Positions 36,900 to 47,373 of a DNA stretch of 64,000 nucleotides are shown one piece after another (the first letter of the stretch is position 1; the number at the start of each line of letters is the position of its first letter). The stretch lies in the NCBI GenBank assembly GCA_964035015.1, contig OZ036017.1, forward strand, positions 1,301,501 to 1,365,500, written 5' to 3'. Source of the DNA: Corallium rubrum (Eukaryota > Cnidaria > Anthozoa > Scleralcyonacea > Coralliidae). Both the position numbers and the translations under genes were made by a program. Under the pieces are notes generated by a model. The model was given only the letters and a program-made list of their open reading frames with translations. It was not told the origin of the DNA and made no database searches.

Positions 36900-39108
36900 T
36901 TTTGCAGAGCGGGGTAAGAACTTCATGTATGCCAATTATTATGTCGTGGGACGGGTTTGGGGAGGGATAGACTGTACCATAGTAGACTGTAGTAGACTAC
37001 AGTAGACTCCGGTAGACTGCGGTAGACTGCAGTAGACTGCATTAACCTGCATTACACTGCATTAGGCTACATTATACTGCATTACACTGCATTACACTGC
37101 ATTACACTGCATTGCACTGCATTACACTGCATTAGACTGAATTAGGCTGCATTACACTGCATTACATTGCATTAGGCTGCATTACACTGCATTACACTGC
37201 ATTAGGCTACATTAGACTGCATAACTCTGCATTAGACTACATTAGGCTGCATTACACTGCATTAGACTGCATTAGACTGCATTAGACTGAATTAGGCTGC
37301 ATTACACTGCATTAGGCTGCATTACACTGCATTACACTGCATTACACTGTATTACAGTGTATTACATTGTATTACACTGCATTACACTGAATTAGACTGA
37401 ATTACACTGCATTGGACTGCATTACACTGTATTAACTTCTTATTAACCAAGAGCGCGGTCTTTACGGAAAAATATTAGACCGAGGTCTTGACAGTACGGG
37501 TCGAACACATAGGGCGAGGTCTGTGCATAAAATACCGAGGTCTGATATTTTTCCGTAAAGACCAAGCGGACGAGGTTAATAAAAAGTTTATTATATAGCA
37601 TTTTGAAACAACGTACCTGCATTACCTTACATGATACGTACTTAGTGTGACCTCGAGCGTGTGACATAAACTCATCGCTTTCAATGTTGTTGCTCTTGTT
37701 GTTATCGCTTTCGGAATCCTAAATCATGTCCGACTCGTCCAACTCGTACATGATTTAATCCTTAGGTTGTTGAATTCACAAAATTTTGCGGTTTTATTTC
37801 GTTGTTCTTGTGTAAACAAAATGGCTGGTAAAACCCGTAATCGACCGCGGCCGATTACGGAAAATAATCGACCGGCACCTGACGCGTCTTAACCAACTGT
37901 ATTAAACTGCATTAATCTGCATTAGACTGCATTAGGCTGCAAAAGGCTACATTACACTGCATTACACTGCATCATAATGCATTATTATCTAATTATGAAT
38001 TTGTTATTGTTATATTTATCTGATTTACTAATTTTTAATCACATGATTATCTTCCTTATATAAGCAAAATAAGCTCATTGTTTACAATCTATCCGTTTCT
38101 CTCTTACGAAGGCCTTCGCTCCAAAAGTTAAGCTCAATTTATGCTTCCAAAGACATGTATCATGCGACGCGCGACAATTCGGCAGTCTTATAATGCAGCC
38201 TAATGCAGTGTAATGCAGTGTAATGCGGTATAATACAGTCTAATGCAGTCTAACGCAGTGTAATATAGTCTAATGCAGTCTAATGCAGTCTAACGCAGTG
38301 TAGTACAGTATAATGCAGTGTAATGCAGTCTAATGCAGTGTAATACAGCCTAATGCAGTGTAATGCAGTGTAATACAGCCTAACGCAGTCTAACGCGGTG
38401 TAATACAGTCTAATGCAGTGTAATGCAGTGTAATACAGTGTAATACAGTCTAATGCAGTGTAATGCAGTTTAATGCAGTCTAATGCAGGTTGATGCAGTC
38501 TAATGCAGATTAATGCAGTATAATGCAGTCTAATGCAGGTTAATGTAGTGTGATGCAGTGTAATGCAGCCTAATTCAGTTTAATGCATTCTAATGCAGTG
38601 TAATGCAGTGCAATGCAGTGTAATACAGTCTAATGCAGTGTAATGCAGTGCAATGCAGTGTAATACAGTCCAATGCAGTGTAATGCAGGTTGATGCAGGT
38701 TAATGCAGTGTAATGCAGTGTAATGCAGTGTAATGCAGTCTAATGCAGTCTAATGCAGCGTAATGCAGTCTAATGCAGGTTAATGCAGGTTAATGCAGTG
38801 TGATGCAGTGTAATGCAGCCTAATTCAGTTTAATGCATTCTAATGCAGTGTAATGCAGTGCAATGCAGTGCAATGCAGTGCAATGCAGTGCAATGCAGTC
38901 TAATGCAGTCTACTGCAGTAGACTGCAATCTGCTGCTGTCTACCGCAATTTGCTGCTGTCTACCGCAGTCTGCTGCAGTCTACCGCAGTCTACTGCAGTC
39001 TACTGCAGTCTACTGCACCTCATTGCAATAGTTTAGCATAGCACAGTCTCTCCCTCCCCAAACCCGTCCCGCGACATAATAATAGGCATACATGAAGTAC
39101 TAACCTGC
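36900..39108. mobile_element. Foldback-like element with arms of 10-bp tandem repeats
   Basis: The outer ends are inverted copies: GTAAGAACTTCATGTATGCC through GGACGGGTTTGGGGAGGGATAG on the left, and its reverse complement at about 39030-39105. Inside each end comes a TAGACTGCAG-type array and then dozens of 10-bp units: ATTACACTGC-like on the left (36985-37435 and 37893-37985), GCAGTGTAAT-like on the right (38186-38935). The arms are thus complementary along most of their length. The unique centre is about 37986-38185. A separate MITE (about 37440-37892) interrupts the left arm. This is the architecture of foldback transposons. Confidence 0.75.
37437..37580. mobile_element. MITE with accgaggtct motif, inside the foldback left arm
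   Basis: Inverted ends TTATTAACCAAGAGCGCGGTC and GACCAAGCGGACGAGGTTAA enclose mirrored TTTACGGAAAAATAT segments and GACCGAGGTC motifs. Related sequences lie at 42160-42325 and 42555-42620 (GGTCTGTATGGGAAAATATC, CAGACCTC). The rest of the insertion up to 37892 is unassigned. Confidence 0.65.
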
Positions 39109-39235
39109 TTTTTGGTGATGGAACTTGCGCGCGCGTTCCATCACCGAAAAGCAGGTAAGTACTTCATGTATGCCTATTATTATGTCGCGGGACGGGTTTG
39201 GGGAGGGAGAGACTGTGCTATGCTAAACTATATGC
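39025..39235. repeat. 210-bp near-perfect palindrome (two foldback ends head to head)
   Basis: The foldback right end (39025-39110) and a third, left-oriented copy of the same end (39130-39235) face each other around a GCGCGCGC centre. The arms of about 95 bp differ at only a few positions. The third copy is truncated after GCTATGCTAAACTATATG. Confidence 0.9.
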
Positions 39236-39589
39236 CGAACCTCTAAACAACGTCTTCGATGGCACTGGGGATTGGTGCATGGTGATAATATTTTTATTTT
39301 CCCAGGTAATCACTCATGCATTGTTTGAAAAACGACAGGAGTATAATAAAACACGCACTGCGAGTTTATTGAACGGCTTCTCAAATTAATGAAATTATTA
39401 ATGATAATAATTTATGAGGAAAATTTAAACTGAGAAATAAATATTTAATCAGTATTTAGAAATCAGAGGAAGATTATTATCAAATTTAGCAAACTTTGAG
39501 GTTTTCTCTTAAAATATAAATTTGTTTAAAGAGGCTAATAAATTACCTTGAGAAATATAACATACTTACTCTTGATCAATATGACTTTA

Positions 39590-39990
39590 GGCAAGGACAC
39601 TCTACTTCAATGGCAATTTTAGATTTGTAGAAAAAAATTGTACAGCGATAGATAAAGAAGAATATATACCATTGGTGTGTTCTTAGAACTAGCCAAAGCC
39701 TTTGTTGTGATGAACCATTAAATTTGAACATTAAAGTGTAAGGGGTATTCCATGGGCATGGTTTAAGGGTTACTAAAATAACCGAAAACAGTATGTTCAA
39801 TATAAAGGAACCAATTCTGATATGTTTAACATTACGTGTGGGGTTCCACAATGTTCTGTATTAGATCCACTATTTTTAATTTACATAAATGACATCAGTG
39901 CTTCGTCTGGTCTACTTTCCCTCACTCTCTTTGCAGATGATACAAACATATTCAATAAAAATTCAAATTTAAATTAACTAATTGAATCAA
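39590..39990 (+). pseudogene. Decayed LINE reverse-transcriptase fragment
   Basis: In shifting plus-strand frames the translation recalls an RT: STSMAILDL, then GVFLELAKAF, IPWAWFKGYL, NITCGVPQCSVLDPLFLIYI and LFADDTNIF. The order and spacing match the RT palm of CR1/L2-type LINEs, with the catalytic FADD preserved at about 39930. Several frameshifts and stops make it non-functional. No endonuclease or 3' end is visible. It is a different family from the LINE at 1286-6095 and closer in motif to the one at 47374-50424. Confidence 0.75.
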
Positions 39991-40049
39991 CTTATAATGA
40001 ATTGAATAACTTATCATTATGGTTAACTAACAATGACTTAAATAACTAA

Positions 40050-40212
40050 CATTATCGTTTAAAGTGCCTACGCATGCAACTAAATTTTCAAGTTGGAGAA
40101 AATAACATTAAAGTAAAGTTTGAGATTACTTCTTTCGATTGCATGTGAAAGTTTCTGGGCGAATAATTAAAGGAAAGTATGTTTGTTTAGCGTTTGAAAA
40201 ACGGGCTTTTGG
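40050..40212 (+). repeat. Dispersed repeat, copy 2 (see 36200-36350)
   Basis: This aligns with 36200-36350 in the same orientation. The copy is diverged, with an insertion near CGCATGCAACTAAA. Confidence 0.72.
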
Positions 40213-42150
40213 CCCAAAAAGATGTGGGCAGAGAAGTGGGCCGTGTGCCACAGCTTTGGGTTTGATCCGGTTATTTTGTATTTTGTTCCTTTGGAAAAGA
40301 AAATAAGAAATGTTATTACAACTTCTTCTGTCACGTTTCATGGTTACATTACTTTTTTTCCGAAAAGCATATTAACATTAGTGATATATAACAACATAGG
40401 TGGTTCTGTAAGAGTATAAATATGCGACCTGTCTTCACAACCCTTGATGAACACAGTAGACTGAATGGTTCGAGACGTTGGGTTATTAACAGTCACTTTT
40501 TAAGGGACGTTCAAGAGTAGCGTTAAACTATGTCTGTTCCAGTCGCTACGGGAATAATTAAAGTGTCTATGATTCATTGAAGAAAAAAACCTTTCATCGA
40601 TTTTGAACAGATCAGCATGAGGGAGCATCCAAGGCATTTCTTTTCTTTTCTTTCATAGTTTTTGATTGAACTAAAACTCTCAAAGTTCGCCATGGCTTCT
40701 CCGTTTTTGAAGAAATTAATCGCTTCGTTAGAGGGCTTGATGACCTATGCAGTTGGACAACTATGCATAAGAACAATAGGGTCGTTTATACGAGAGCGAT
40801 AAGACGCGGCTTACACAAGACGCGAACTGACCGGTCGCAATTGTCCTGCCTGAAAACATTCTCATATAAACCCAGAAGGGCAGAAGTCAGGATTCCTAAA
40901 TGTCTATTTCAGATACAACAAATTTTAACTGACTCGTAAACTAAATAATCAATATCAAAAAAATGGAATAAATGTGGTATGTACTTTTTGAGATATTAAG
41001 TGCCAAAGTGCCTTTTCAACATTCTAAAATAAGGAAAGTCTGAGAAGCTGTTTACGGGGGAGCCGGGACGGTTCAAGTAAGTGGGACGCGACGGGACGTA
41101 TTTCATCCCAAATAATCTTTCCTTTATCTTTTTTACCCGGTCTAAATAGCTCTTTTTTAACTTGGAGAGATGTCCAGCACTTAATTATTAGATCCAGCAT
41201 GCCACAGAGCATTAGGCTATGGAGAGGCGACAATTGGATAACAAATGGTGCTAATTTAAAAGGTATGTTTAAAAGAAATTAAGTATTCAACGAGAAACGT
41301 AACTTCAATTAATTTTCACCGCGACTATCAAAACGTTGTATGTTTGAGTTCTGCTTAGGAAGTCAGCATTTTTTCTGTGTAAAATGGCTCGCAGAACATT
41401 TGCATGCTCAATTCTCATATCCGAGCTAGCATACGTTTCTTCTGTCCGGTATTATTCAAGGCGTGCTATTTTCCAAAATGGGCGGTTCTATATTATGAAA
41501 TGAAATTTATGAAAATTACTCAGAAACCCAAATTTCAAACAATTTTGGGGGCATACTGAGAACATATTTGAAAATGGGCAATTGTAAATTTTCTTAGGAT
41601 GGCCTATGTCTTCTGTCATGCTAATACTTGCACATAGCAAAGCTCTCGAATAGCTCAAAAAAAATTTACACCCAATTAAAGGGTATCCTTGCGATGATTT
41701 ATCTATTAATCGCGAAATGTAACTTAAATGGATTTTCTTGTGATTATTAACCAAAATTTCTAAAACTTTTTCGTTATGTAGTACACGATCGAGTTGGTTT
41801 TGGTCTGATGAATGCACATCGAATGGTGACTTACGCGAAAAAGTGGGAAAGTGTATCTAAACAAGAAAAGTGTTCATTAAATCCAATTAAAAATTGGTTA
41901 GCAAAATGTTTTCTATATTTTCCCCCTTAGTGACGTCTAACAATAAGCAACATTATTATATGGCTTTGTAATCTTCTGCATGAGTCCTGATTTGTCAATG
42001 GCATATGCATGGGCCGTAAAAAAGACGTATCCGTACGACAGTCCGAACTTTTCCTCATCCAGACCGCTGTCCTGGATGTTGATTTGACAGCTGGTGTGAA
42101 TTTCTAAGGTTTTTACACTAATTTTGATACAATAAGTATAGAAAAACTTG
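40213..42150. other. Unannotated stretch without convincing genes
   Basis: No recognisable protein domain or structured repeat was found apart from MITE-like motifs after 42150. Short open frames here have no protein character. A minus-strand open segment at about 41945-42108 could be a coding exon but has no family resemblance. Confidence 0.5.
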
Positions 42151-42159
42151 AATAGCCAT

Positions 42160-42325
42160 ATAATAAACGATTTATTAAGCTCTTTTACTCGGTCTGTATG
42201 GGAAAATATCAGACCTCAGCCTTTTTTGTACGAACCTCACCTGCGCATTGCTCTGTACTGCCAAGACCTTAATTGGTCTGATATTTTCCCCTTCAGACCT
42301 CGTTTGCGGTTAATATATAATCTCT
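42160..42325. mobile_element. MITE related to the one at 37437-37580
   Basis: Inverted segments CGGTCTGTATGGGAAAATAT and ATATTTTCCCCTTCAGACC flank a short centre, and the outer parts AAACGATTTATTAA and TTAATATATAA are mirrored. A further fragment lies at 42555-42620. Confidence 0.6.
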
Positions 42326-42685
42326 TATTATATGGCTCAATTTTTTTCTCAGGTCATTACGCCAAATGGCGCACGTTGTTTGGTTGCTGAGGTTCGAGAA
42401 AGCGGATTACCGTCCGCCCGGCAAGGAGTGCATTGCGCCCTTTTTGATGACCTGCAAGTTTTCGTGGGAAAATTTCTGAGTTGATTTGAATGAAAATAGA
42501 AGTGAATTACAAAAAACATCCTTCGGTGTTTTTGTACAAACTTCCACTTCTTCGTCGCTCAGTTGGTCTGTACGGAAACCTCAGCCAAATACTTTCCCGT
42601 ATACAGACCTCACACTCGGTTAATAAGCATTTATTATTAATAAAAAAAATTATATGATGAAATGACATTGTTGATTTTCCAACAG

Positions 42686-42981
42686 GGGACTGAAAATACG
42701 AAATTCCCAGACGTTTTGCATTACTTCATGCAAGATTAAACATCTTGAACATGTAACGATCACTTTAGACCTCGTATATACTGCACGTGGCTTGCTTGAT
42801 GTGGATTTGACTTCACCGCACAGAACAAAATCAAGGATGGTTCACTCACGAATACTGGACACGGCAACTCGTCGAAAACAATACAAAAACCTGACTACCA
42901 GCAGCCTTCAATTTTGGGGAGAAGATCCAGAAGGAATATGGACGGTGTATTTGACAAGTTCTGACGGCCGGTTTCGCCAAG
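42686..42981 (+). CDS. Proprotein convertase P-domain exon
   Basis: This is a host coding exon in plus orientation. The acceptor is TTTTCCAACAG at 42685 and the donor CAAG|GTGCTG at 42981. The translation in phase 1 matches the P (Homo B) domain of furin/PCSK subtilases. It shows Cys-x3-Cys around FCITSCKIKHLEHVTITL, then the diagnostic ARGLLDVDLTSPHRTKS, and FWGEDPEGIWTVYL near the end. The P domain stabilises the adjacent S8 catalytic domain in secretory-pathway convertases. No catalytic-domain exon was found upstream within the window, so this may be a partial or degenerate gene, or the other exons may be very distant. Confidence 0.82.
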
Positions 42982-43057
42982 GTGCTGTATAAGTTTACAC
43001 TTTTTTGTGTGTATTTTAGATTTAGCTTACTAAAACTAGCAAAAACCCTAGTTGCAG

Positions 43058-43188
43058 GTATAATAACTTATGACTGTGTATACATCATTCTCAATTTCAC
43101 GGCCTTTTTTGGTCAAGTTTACCGACGAGGCCCAGGGAACGAGGATGATGTTCACATGTACTTATCGAGAGATATAAACTTCGGATAA
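43058..43188 (+). CDS. Probable next exon of the convertase-like gene
   Basis: The acceptor is GTTGCAG at 43057. The phase matches the previous exon exactly: the split Gly codon G|GT is completed. The translation GIITYDCVYIILNFTAFF parallels the end of a P domain, where family members have a Gly, a Leu-Thr/Ser-x-Trp-like pair and a hydrophobic strand ending near Gly-Thr; the Trp is absent here. It then reads QVYRRGPGNEDDVHMYLSRD to a TAA at 43186-43188. It could be a terminal exon or could use an internal donor. The missing conserved Trp leaves doubt. Confidence 0.45.
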
Positions 43189-43594
43189 GGTAATAAATCG
43201 CCTAAGGCAACCCAATTAGAAATAAACTTTTAATCTAAATTGGAAAAAAAATTTGAATCAATACTAATAATCCAAATTGAAATAAACAATCTTAACCCAA
43301 CACCGCTGCCAAACATTTGCACACGCGTGAGTTTTCAAGAATAAATTTCATTGCAAGAAATGTTGATAACGCAGCTATAAAGAAAATACAAACCATAAAA
43401 TTTCAGTAGTTTTCTTAAAATTTGCAAGAAACGTGTGGCAGTCTCGTCGAATAACAATAGTTGCCCACTCCTTTTCCGAGGTTTTGGACAGTAAGGTATA
43501 CAAGGTAAAACAACTGTACGTTTATTTCATGTCACTAACTGTAATTATATCCTACGCCAGGAGGTTTTGTTTTTTCTTCTGTCTGTCTATTCGT

Positions 43595-43603
43595 ACGTTC
43601 GTT

Positions 43604-43634
<31 letters not shown>

Positions 43635-43755
43635 TCGTTCGTTCGTTCGTTCGTTCGTTCGTTCGTTCGTTCGTTCGTTCGTTCGTTCGTTCGTTCGTTC
43701 GTTCGCTCGTTCGCTCGCTCGCTCGTTCGCTCGCTCGCTCGCTCGCTCGCTCGCT

Positions 43756-43786
<31 letters not shown>

Positions 43787-43872
43787 TCGTTCGTTCGTTC
43801 GTTCGTTCGTTCGTTCGTTCGTTCGTTCGTTCGTTCGTTCGTTCGTTCGTTCGTTCGTTCGTTTGTTTGTTT
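43595..43872. repeat. (TTCG)n microsatellite with CTCG block
   Basis: This is a tetranucleotide array of TTCG with an internal CTCG-rich block (about 43704-43760), ending in TTTG units to about 43895. Long open frames on both strands (Arg-Ser-Phe-Val and Glu-Arg-Thr-Asn repeats) are artefacts. The upstream 43190-43590 has no recognisable feature. Confidence 0.97.
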
Positions 43873-44026
43873 GTTTGCTTGTTTGTTTGTTTGTCTGTTG
43901 CCAGGATATCTCACGAAGTACTGCTTTGGTTGAGATTTTGATGATAATTTAAGAAAAAATCTGACCACAAAATTCTGATATGTATGCATTTTCTGAGCCC
44001 CTCTTGTTTCTATTCTTTCACCATAA

Positions 44027-44445
<419 letters not shown>

Positions 44446-44513
<68 letters not shown>
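44446..44513. repeat. (TA)n microsatellite
   Basis: This TA run lies on the other side of the 44188-44445 element. Confidence 0.95.
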
Positions 44514-44516
<3 letters not shown>

Positions 44517-45421
44517 GTATCTGCATGTTACGTATATACAGGTAAACGGTTTGTGCAGCCCCTTGCGGACAACTACGGGGTTGAGTAAAGTTAAGGCCGC
44601 AATGCGTCATGTTCTCTGCTATCTAGGATGGCGGTGACTGCAGGCATCAGAACGTTTTGACTGCTAGCCATAGGAAATTCCTTATCCAGTTTGAATATAG
44701 TGGTCAGTAGTGGAAACAGAGAAAATGTTTTACCATTTCTACTATTAAACTTAACAGATTTTGCTGTGATTATATTTGTTAAATAGTATCGGGAACCGTC
44801 CACAGTCTATCTGTAACTTTATATGGGACAACAGATGACCCACTTGCAAGCAACCTCCATGTGACGAAAATTGGACGAAAAGAAAAACCTTCTGGTATGT
44901 TATCTGTTTAGCTACTCTATAGTTTTCATTCGCATTATGTTGCAAAACCACTGCATGCTTAAATGAAAAGTGCATGTGTCTTATAAGAGATCTGTTTCTT
45001 AAAATGAGACTTAAAAGTTAACTCTCTTGCAGCCTGGGATGCATGTCTCAGCATTACCAGAAATTTGGGACAAGATGGTGGCGCGCGTGCGTATTAAGGA
45101 CCATAATAATGGAGATTCTCAACAGTAAAAAATATTGAGAGCACATAATTCAAATTTTGCTTAAACGATGACATATTTCTTCTTTGCCCGACTCCATCTG
45201 ACTTCAGCATGGACTAAGGAACAGTTATAACTAAAAAACATTTGCTTACTTCGACGACAAAGTACTTCCCTAGCGCGTCTTATTTTTGCACTGAAAGCGC
45301 CACTATCCATAGTGTTAGCCATAGTAATCTTTGTAAACAGGTGCTAGAAATTTATCAAATTGACCAATAACGTTATGGGCGATGCGAAGTGCCCGGCTCG
45401 CGGTGCATTCGGCATGCGTCA
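44514..45421. other. Unannotated stretch
   Basis: No protein domain, RNA or repeat could be recognised here; the short open frames look random. It ends at the TA array next to the PLE palindrome. Confidence 0.5.

Positions 45422-45490
<69 letters not shown>
45422..45490. repeat. (TA)n microsatellite at the left edge of the PLE palindrome
   Basis: This pure TA run directly adjoins the palindrome. A further TA run lies beyond the other arm at 46938-46976. Confidence 0.95.
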
Positions 45491-45495
<5 letters not shown>

Positions 45496-45504
45496 GTTAG
45501 AATG

Positions 45505-45558
45505 TTTTCGTCACTACTCTGAGTTTCACGCGAAGAGCGATCTTCAGGCAACTGACAG
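45505..45558 (-). ncRNA. Hammerhead ribozyme, left arm of the PLE palindrome
   Basis: On the minus strand CUGAAGA (45541-45547) is followed by stem II CGC/GCG with a UCUUC loop, then GAA, stem III ACUC/GAGU and cleavage triplet GUA. Stem I is GUUGC/GUGAC with two wobble pairs. The core is conserved; stem II is short with a weak closing pair. Confidence 0.65.
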
Positions 45559-46794
45559 TTCGGCTTCAACTAGTCGTTAATATACTTGGCGAGTTAAAAA
45601 TAGTTCTGATGACGTTGTTATCTGTTGTTCGTTTGTTGACGTTCTTTAATCGGTGATTGATTGTGTGACGACACTTTGCGAAAATTTCCGATCTTTTATT
45701 TAAAAGAGTATTCTTGTCGGCCTTCATAATCATTAATTTTTCCCCCAGGCAAAGGTTACATCTTCGGGAACCATTTCGGTAAGCCGCGGCGCGTCGGACA
45801 ATTGACCATTTTATATCAAAATCGGTTTTTTTTTCTCTTTAAGTTCCAAACGTGCTTTGAAAGTTCCGTCTCGTTTGCGTGCTTTTCGTTGCGGAATGAT
45901 TTTATATGGTTGCGATAACGTTGCTTGAAATCGTTGGCTGTCATACCGATGTATTTCTTGATTTCTCCGTCGTTATGCGTGGTTACTTCGGCTTGATAAA
46001 TTATGCTTTTCGCTAAACAGTTTCCTGGGATTGGGCATTGTTGGCTGTTGCGTTGTCGACAGTTGCATTTCTCTACATTCATGCGCGGGTTATTTCTGTT
46101 CTTCAAGATGCGGTTGTTATGTCTCTGGATTGTGTTCTGGATGTTTTCCATACAGCTATAGCTGACTTTCACCGAAATTCAGTGAAAGTCAGCTATAGCT
46201 GTATGGAAAACATCCAGAACACAATCCAGAGACATAACAACCGCATCTTGAAGAACAGAAATAACCCGCGCATGAATGTAGAGAAATGCAACTGTCGACA
46301 ACGCAACAGCCAACAATGCCCAATCCCAGGAAACTGTTTAGCGAAAAGCATAATTTATCAAGCCGAAGTAACCACGCATAACGACGGAGAAATCAAGAAA
46401 TACATCGGTATGACAGCCAACGATTTCAAGCAACGTTATCGCAACCATATAAAATCATTCCGCAACGAAAAGCACGCAAACGAGACGGAACTTTCAAAGC
46501 ACGTTTGGAACTTAAAGAGAAAAAAACCGATTTTGATATAAAATGGTCAATTGTCCGACGCGCCGCGGCTTACCGAAATGGTTCCCGAAGATGTAACCTT
46601 TGCCTGGGGAAAAATTAATGATTATGAAGGCCGACAAGAATACTCTTTTAAATAAAAGATCGGAAATTTTCGCAAAGTGTCGTCACACAATCAATCACCG
46701 ATTAAAGAACGTCAACAAACGACCAACAGATAACAACGTCATCAGAACTATTTTTAACTCGCCAAGTATATTAACGACTAGTTGAAGCCGAACT

Positions 46795-46845
46795 GTCAGT
46801 TGCCTGAAGATCGCTCTTCGCGTGAAACTTCAGAGTAGTGACGAA
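46795..46845 (+). ncRNA. Hammerhead ribozyme, right arm of the PLE palindrome
   Basis: This mirrors 45505-45558, with CUGAAGA at 46804-46810 and the same stem II and GAAA. Stem III carries one extra U (ACUUC). The cleavage triplet is GUA, followed by GUGACG for stem I. Confidence 0.65.
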
Positions 46846-46937
46846 AACATTCTAACTCTTTTACATATAATACGCTCTACCTCTAATGGTATCGAGCACT
46901 CTTGGACCATCCGTCAGCTTTATAACATCCATGTTTA

Positions 46938-46976
<39 letters not shown>
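46938..46976. repeat. (TA)n microsatellite
   Basis: This is a short TA run. The following 46977-47242 has no gene; it contains GTGTACGAGGTTGCG-type sequence, also echoed at 50850-50875. Confidence 0.93.
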
Positions 46977-46977
<1 letters not shown>

Positions 46978-47373
46978 CCACACGGAAACAATGCGAAGCA
47001 CTTGCCTCGCTAATCTATTTTCCAACGCGCTTGTTTCTTTATTCTCCTTGTAAAATATTGTCTTAACTCGAACTTAGGAACTGTGTACTGTTGCTGTCGG
47101 TAGAGTGAGATTAGGCAATTGCATACATAGCCCTGGCCACGTAGTGTGCCTTGGCTTTGCTAAGATCAAAAGTCTTGTGTACGAGGTTGCGTTCTTTGGG
47201 TCTTGAAGAGTTCCCGAGGCCGAGCCGACAACTTTTTCTTTCATCCCCGAGCCGGGCGTAGGGCCGAAGGCCCGGAGCCCGGTGAGGGTGCTAATCTCGA
47301 CATGCGTGGAGTCCACTTTACACGCGTGTTGAAATGCGAATCAGTTTGAGCGATCTGAATATTTGTGTATATA

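Larger units (their letters stand above)
45490..46863. mobile_element. Head-to-head pair of Penelope-like elements forming a 1.37-kb palindrome
   Basis: Two nearly identical arms of about 680 bp (45490-46172 minus, 46182-46863 plus) face each other around a 9-bp spacer. Each arm starts 5'-truncated at VSYSCMENIQNTIQRHN. It carries the Cys-rich linker (EKCNCRQRNSQQCPIPGNC) and GIY-YIG region (KYIGMTANDFKQRYRNH, RCNLCLGEKLMIMKAD), then a 3' end with a hammerhead motif. It is a different PLE subfamily from the pair around Polinton B. The A-run after the GIY-YIG start has nine A's in the left arm and seven in the right, each out of frame. Confidence 0.93.

Noticed and set aside
36960..39020. Regularly spaced short repeats as a possible CRISPR array
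   Set aside because: The units are contiguous 10-bp tandem repeats without spacers, in a eukaryotic context and mirrored as a foldback.
41945..42110. Minus-strand open segment (about 55 codons) with an AG before it
   Set aside because: The composition is plausible but there is no family resemblance and no good donor site.
43433..43989. Arg-Ser-Phe-Val and Glu-Arg-Thr-Asn repeat frames
   Set aside because: Artefact of the TTCG array.
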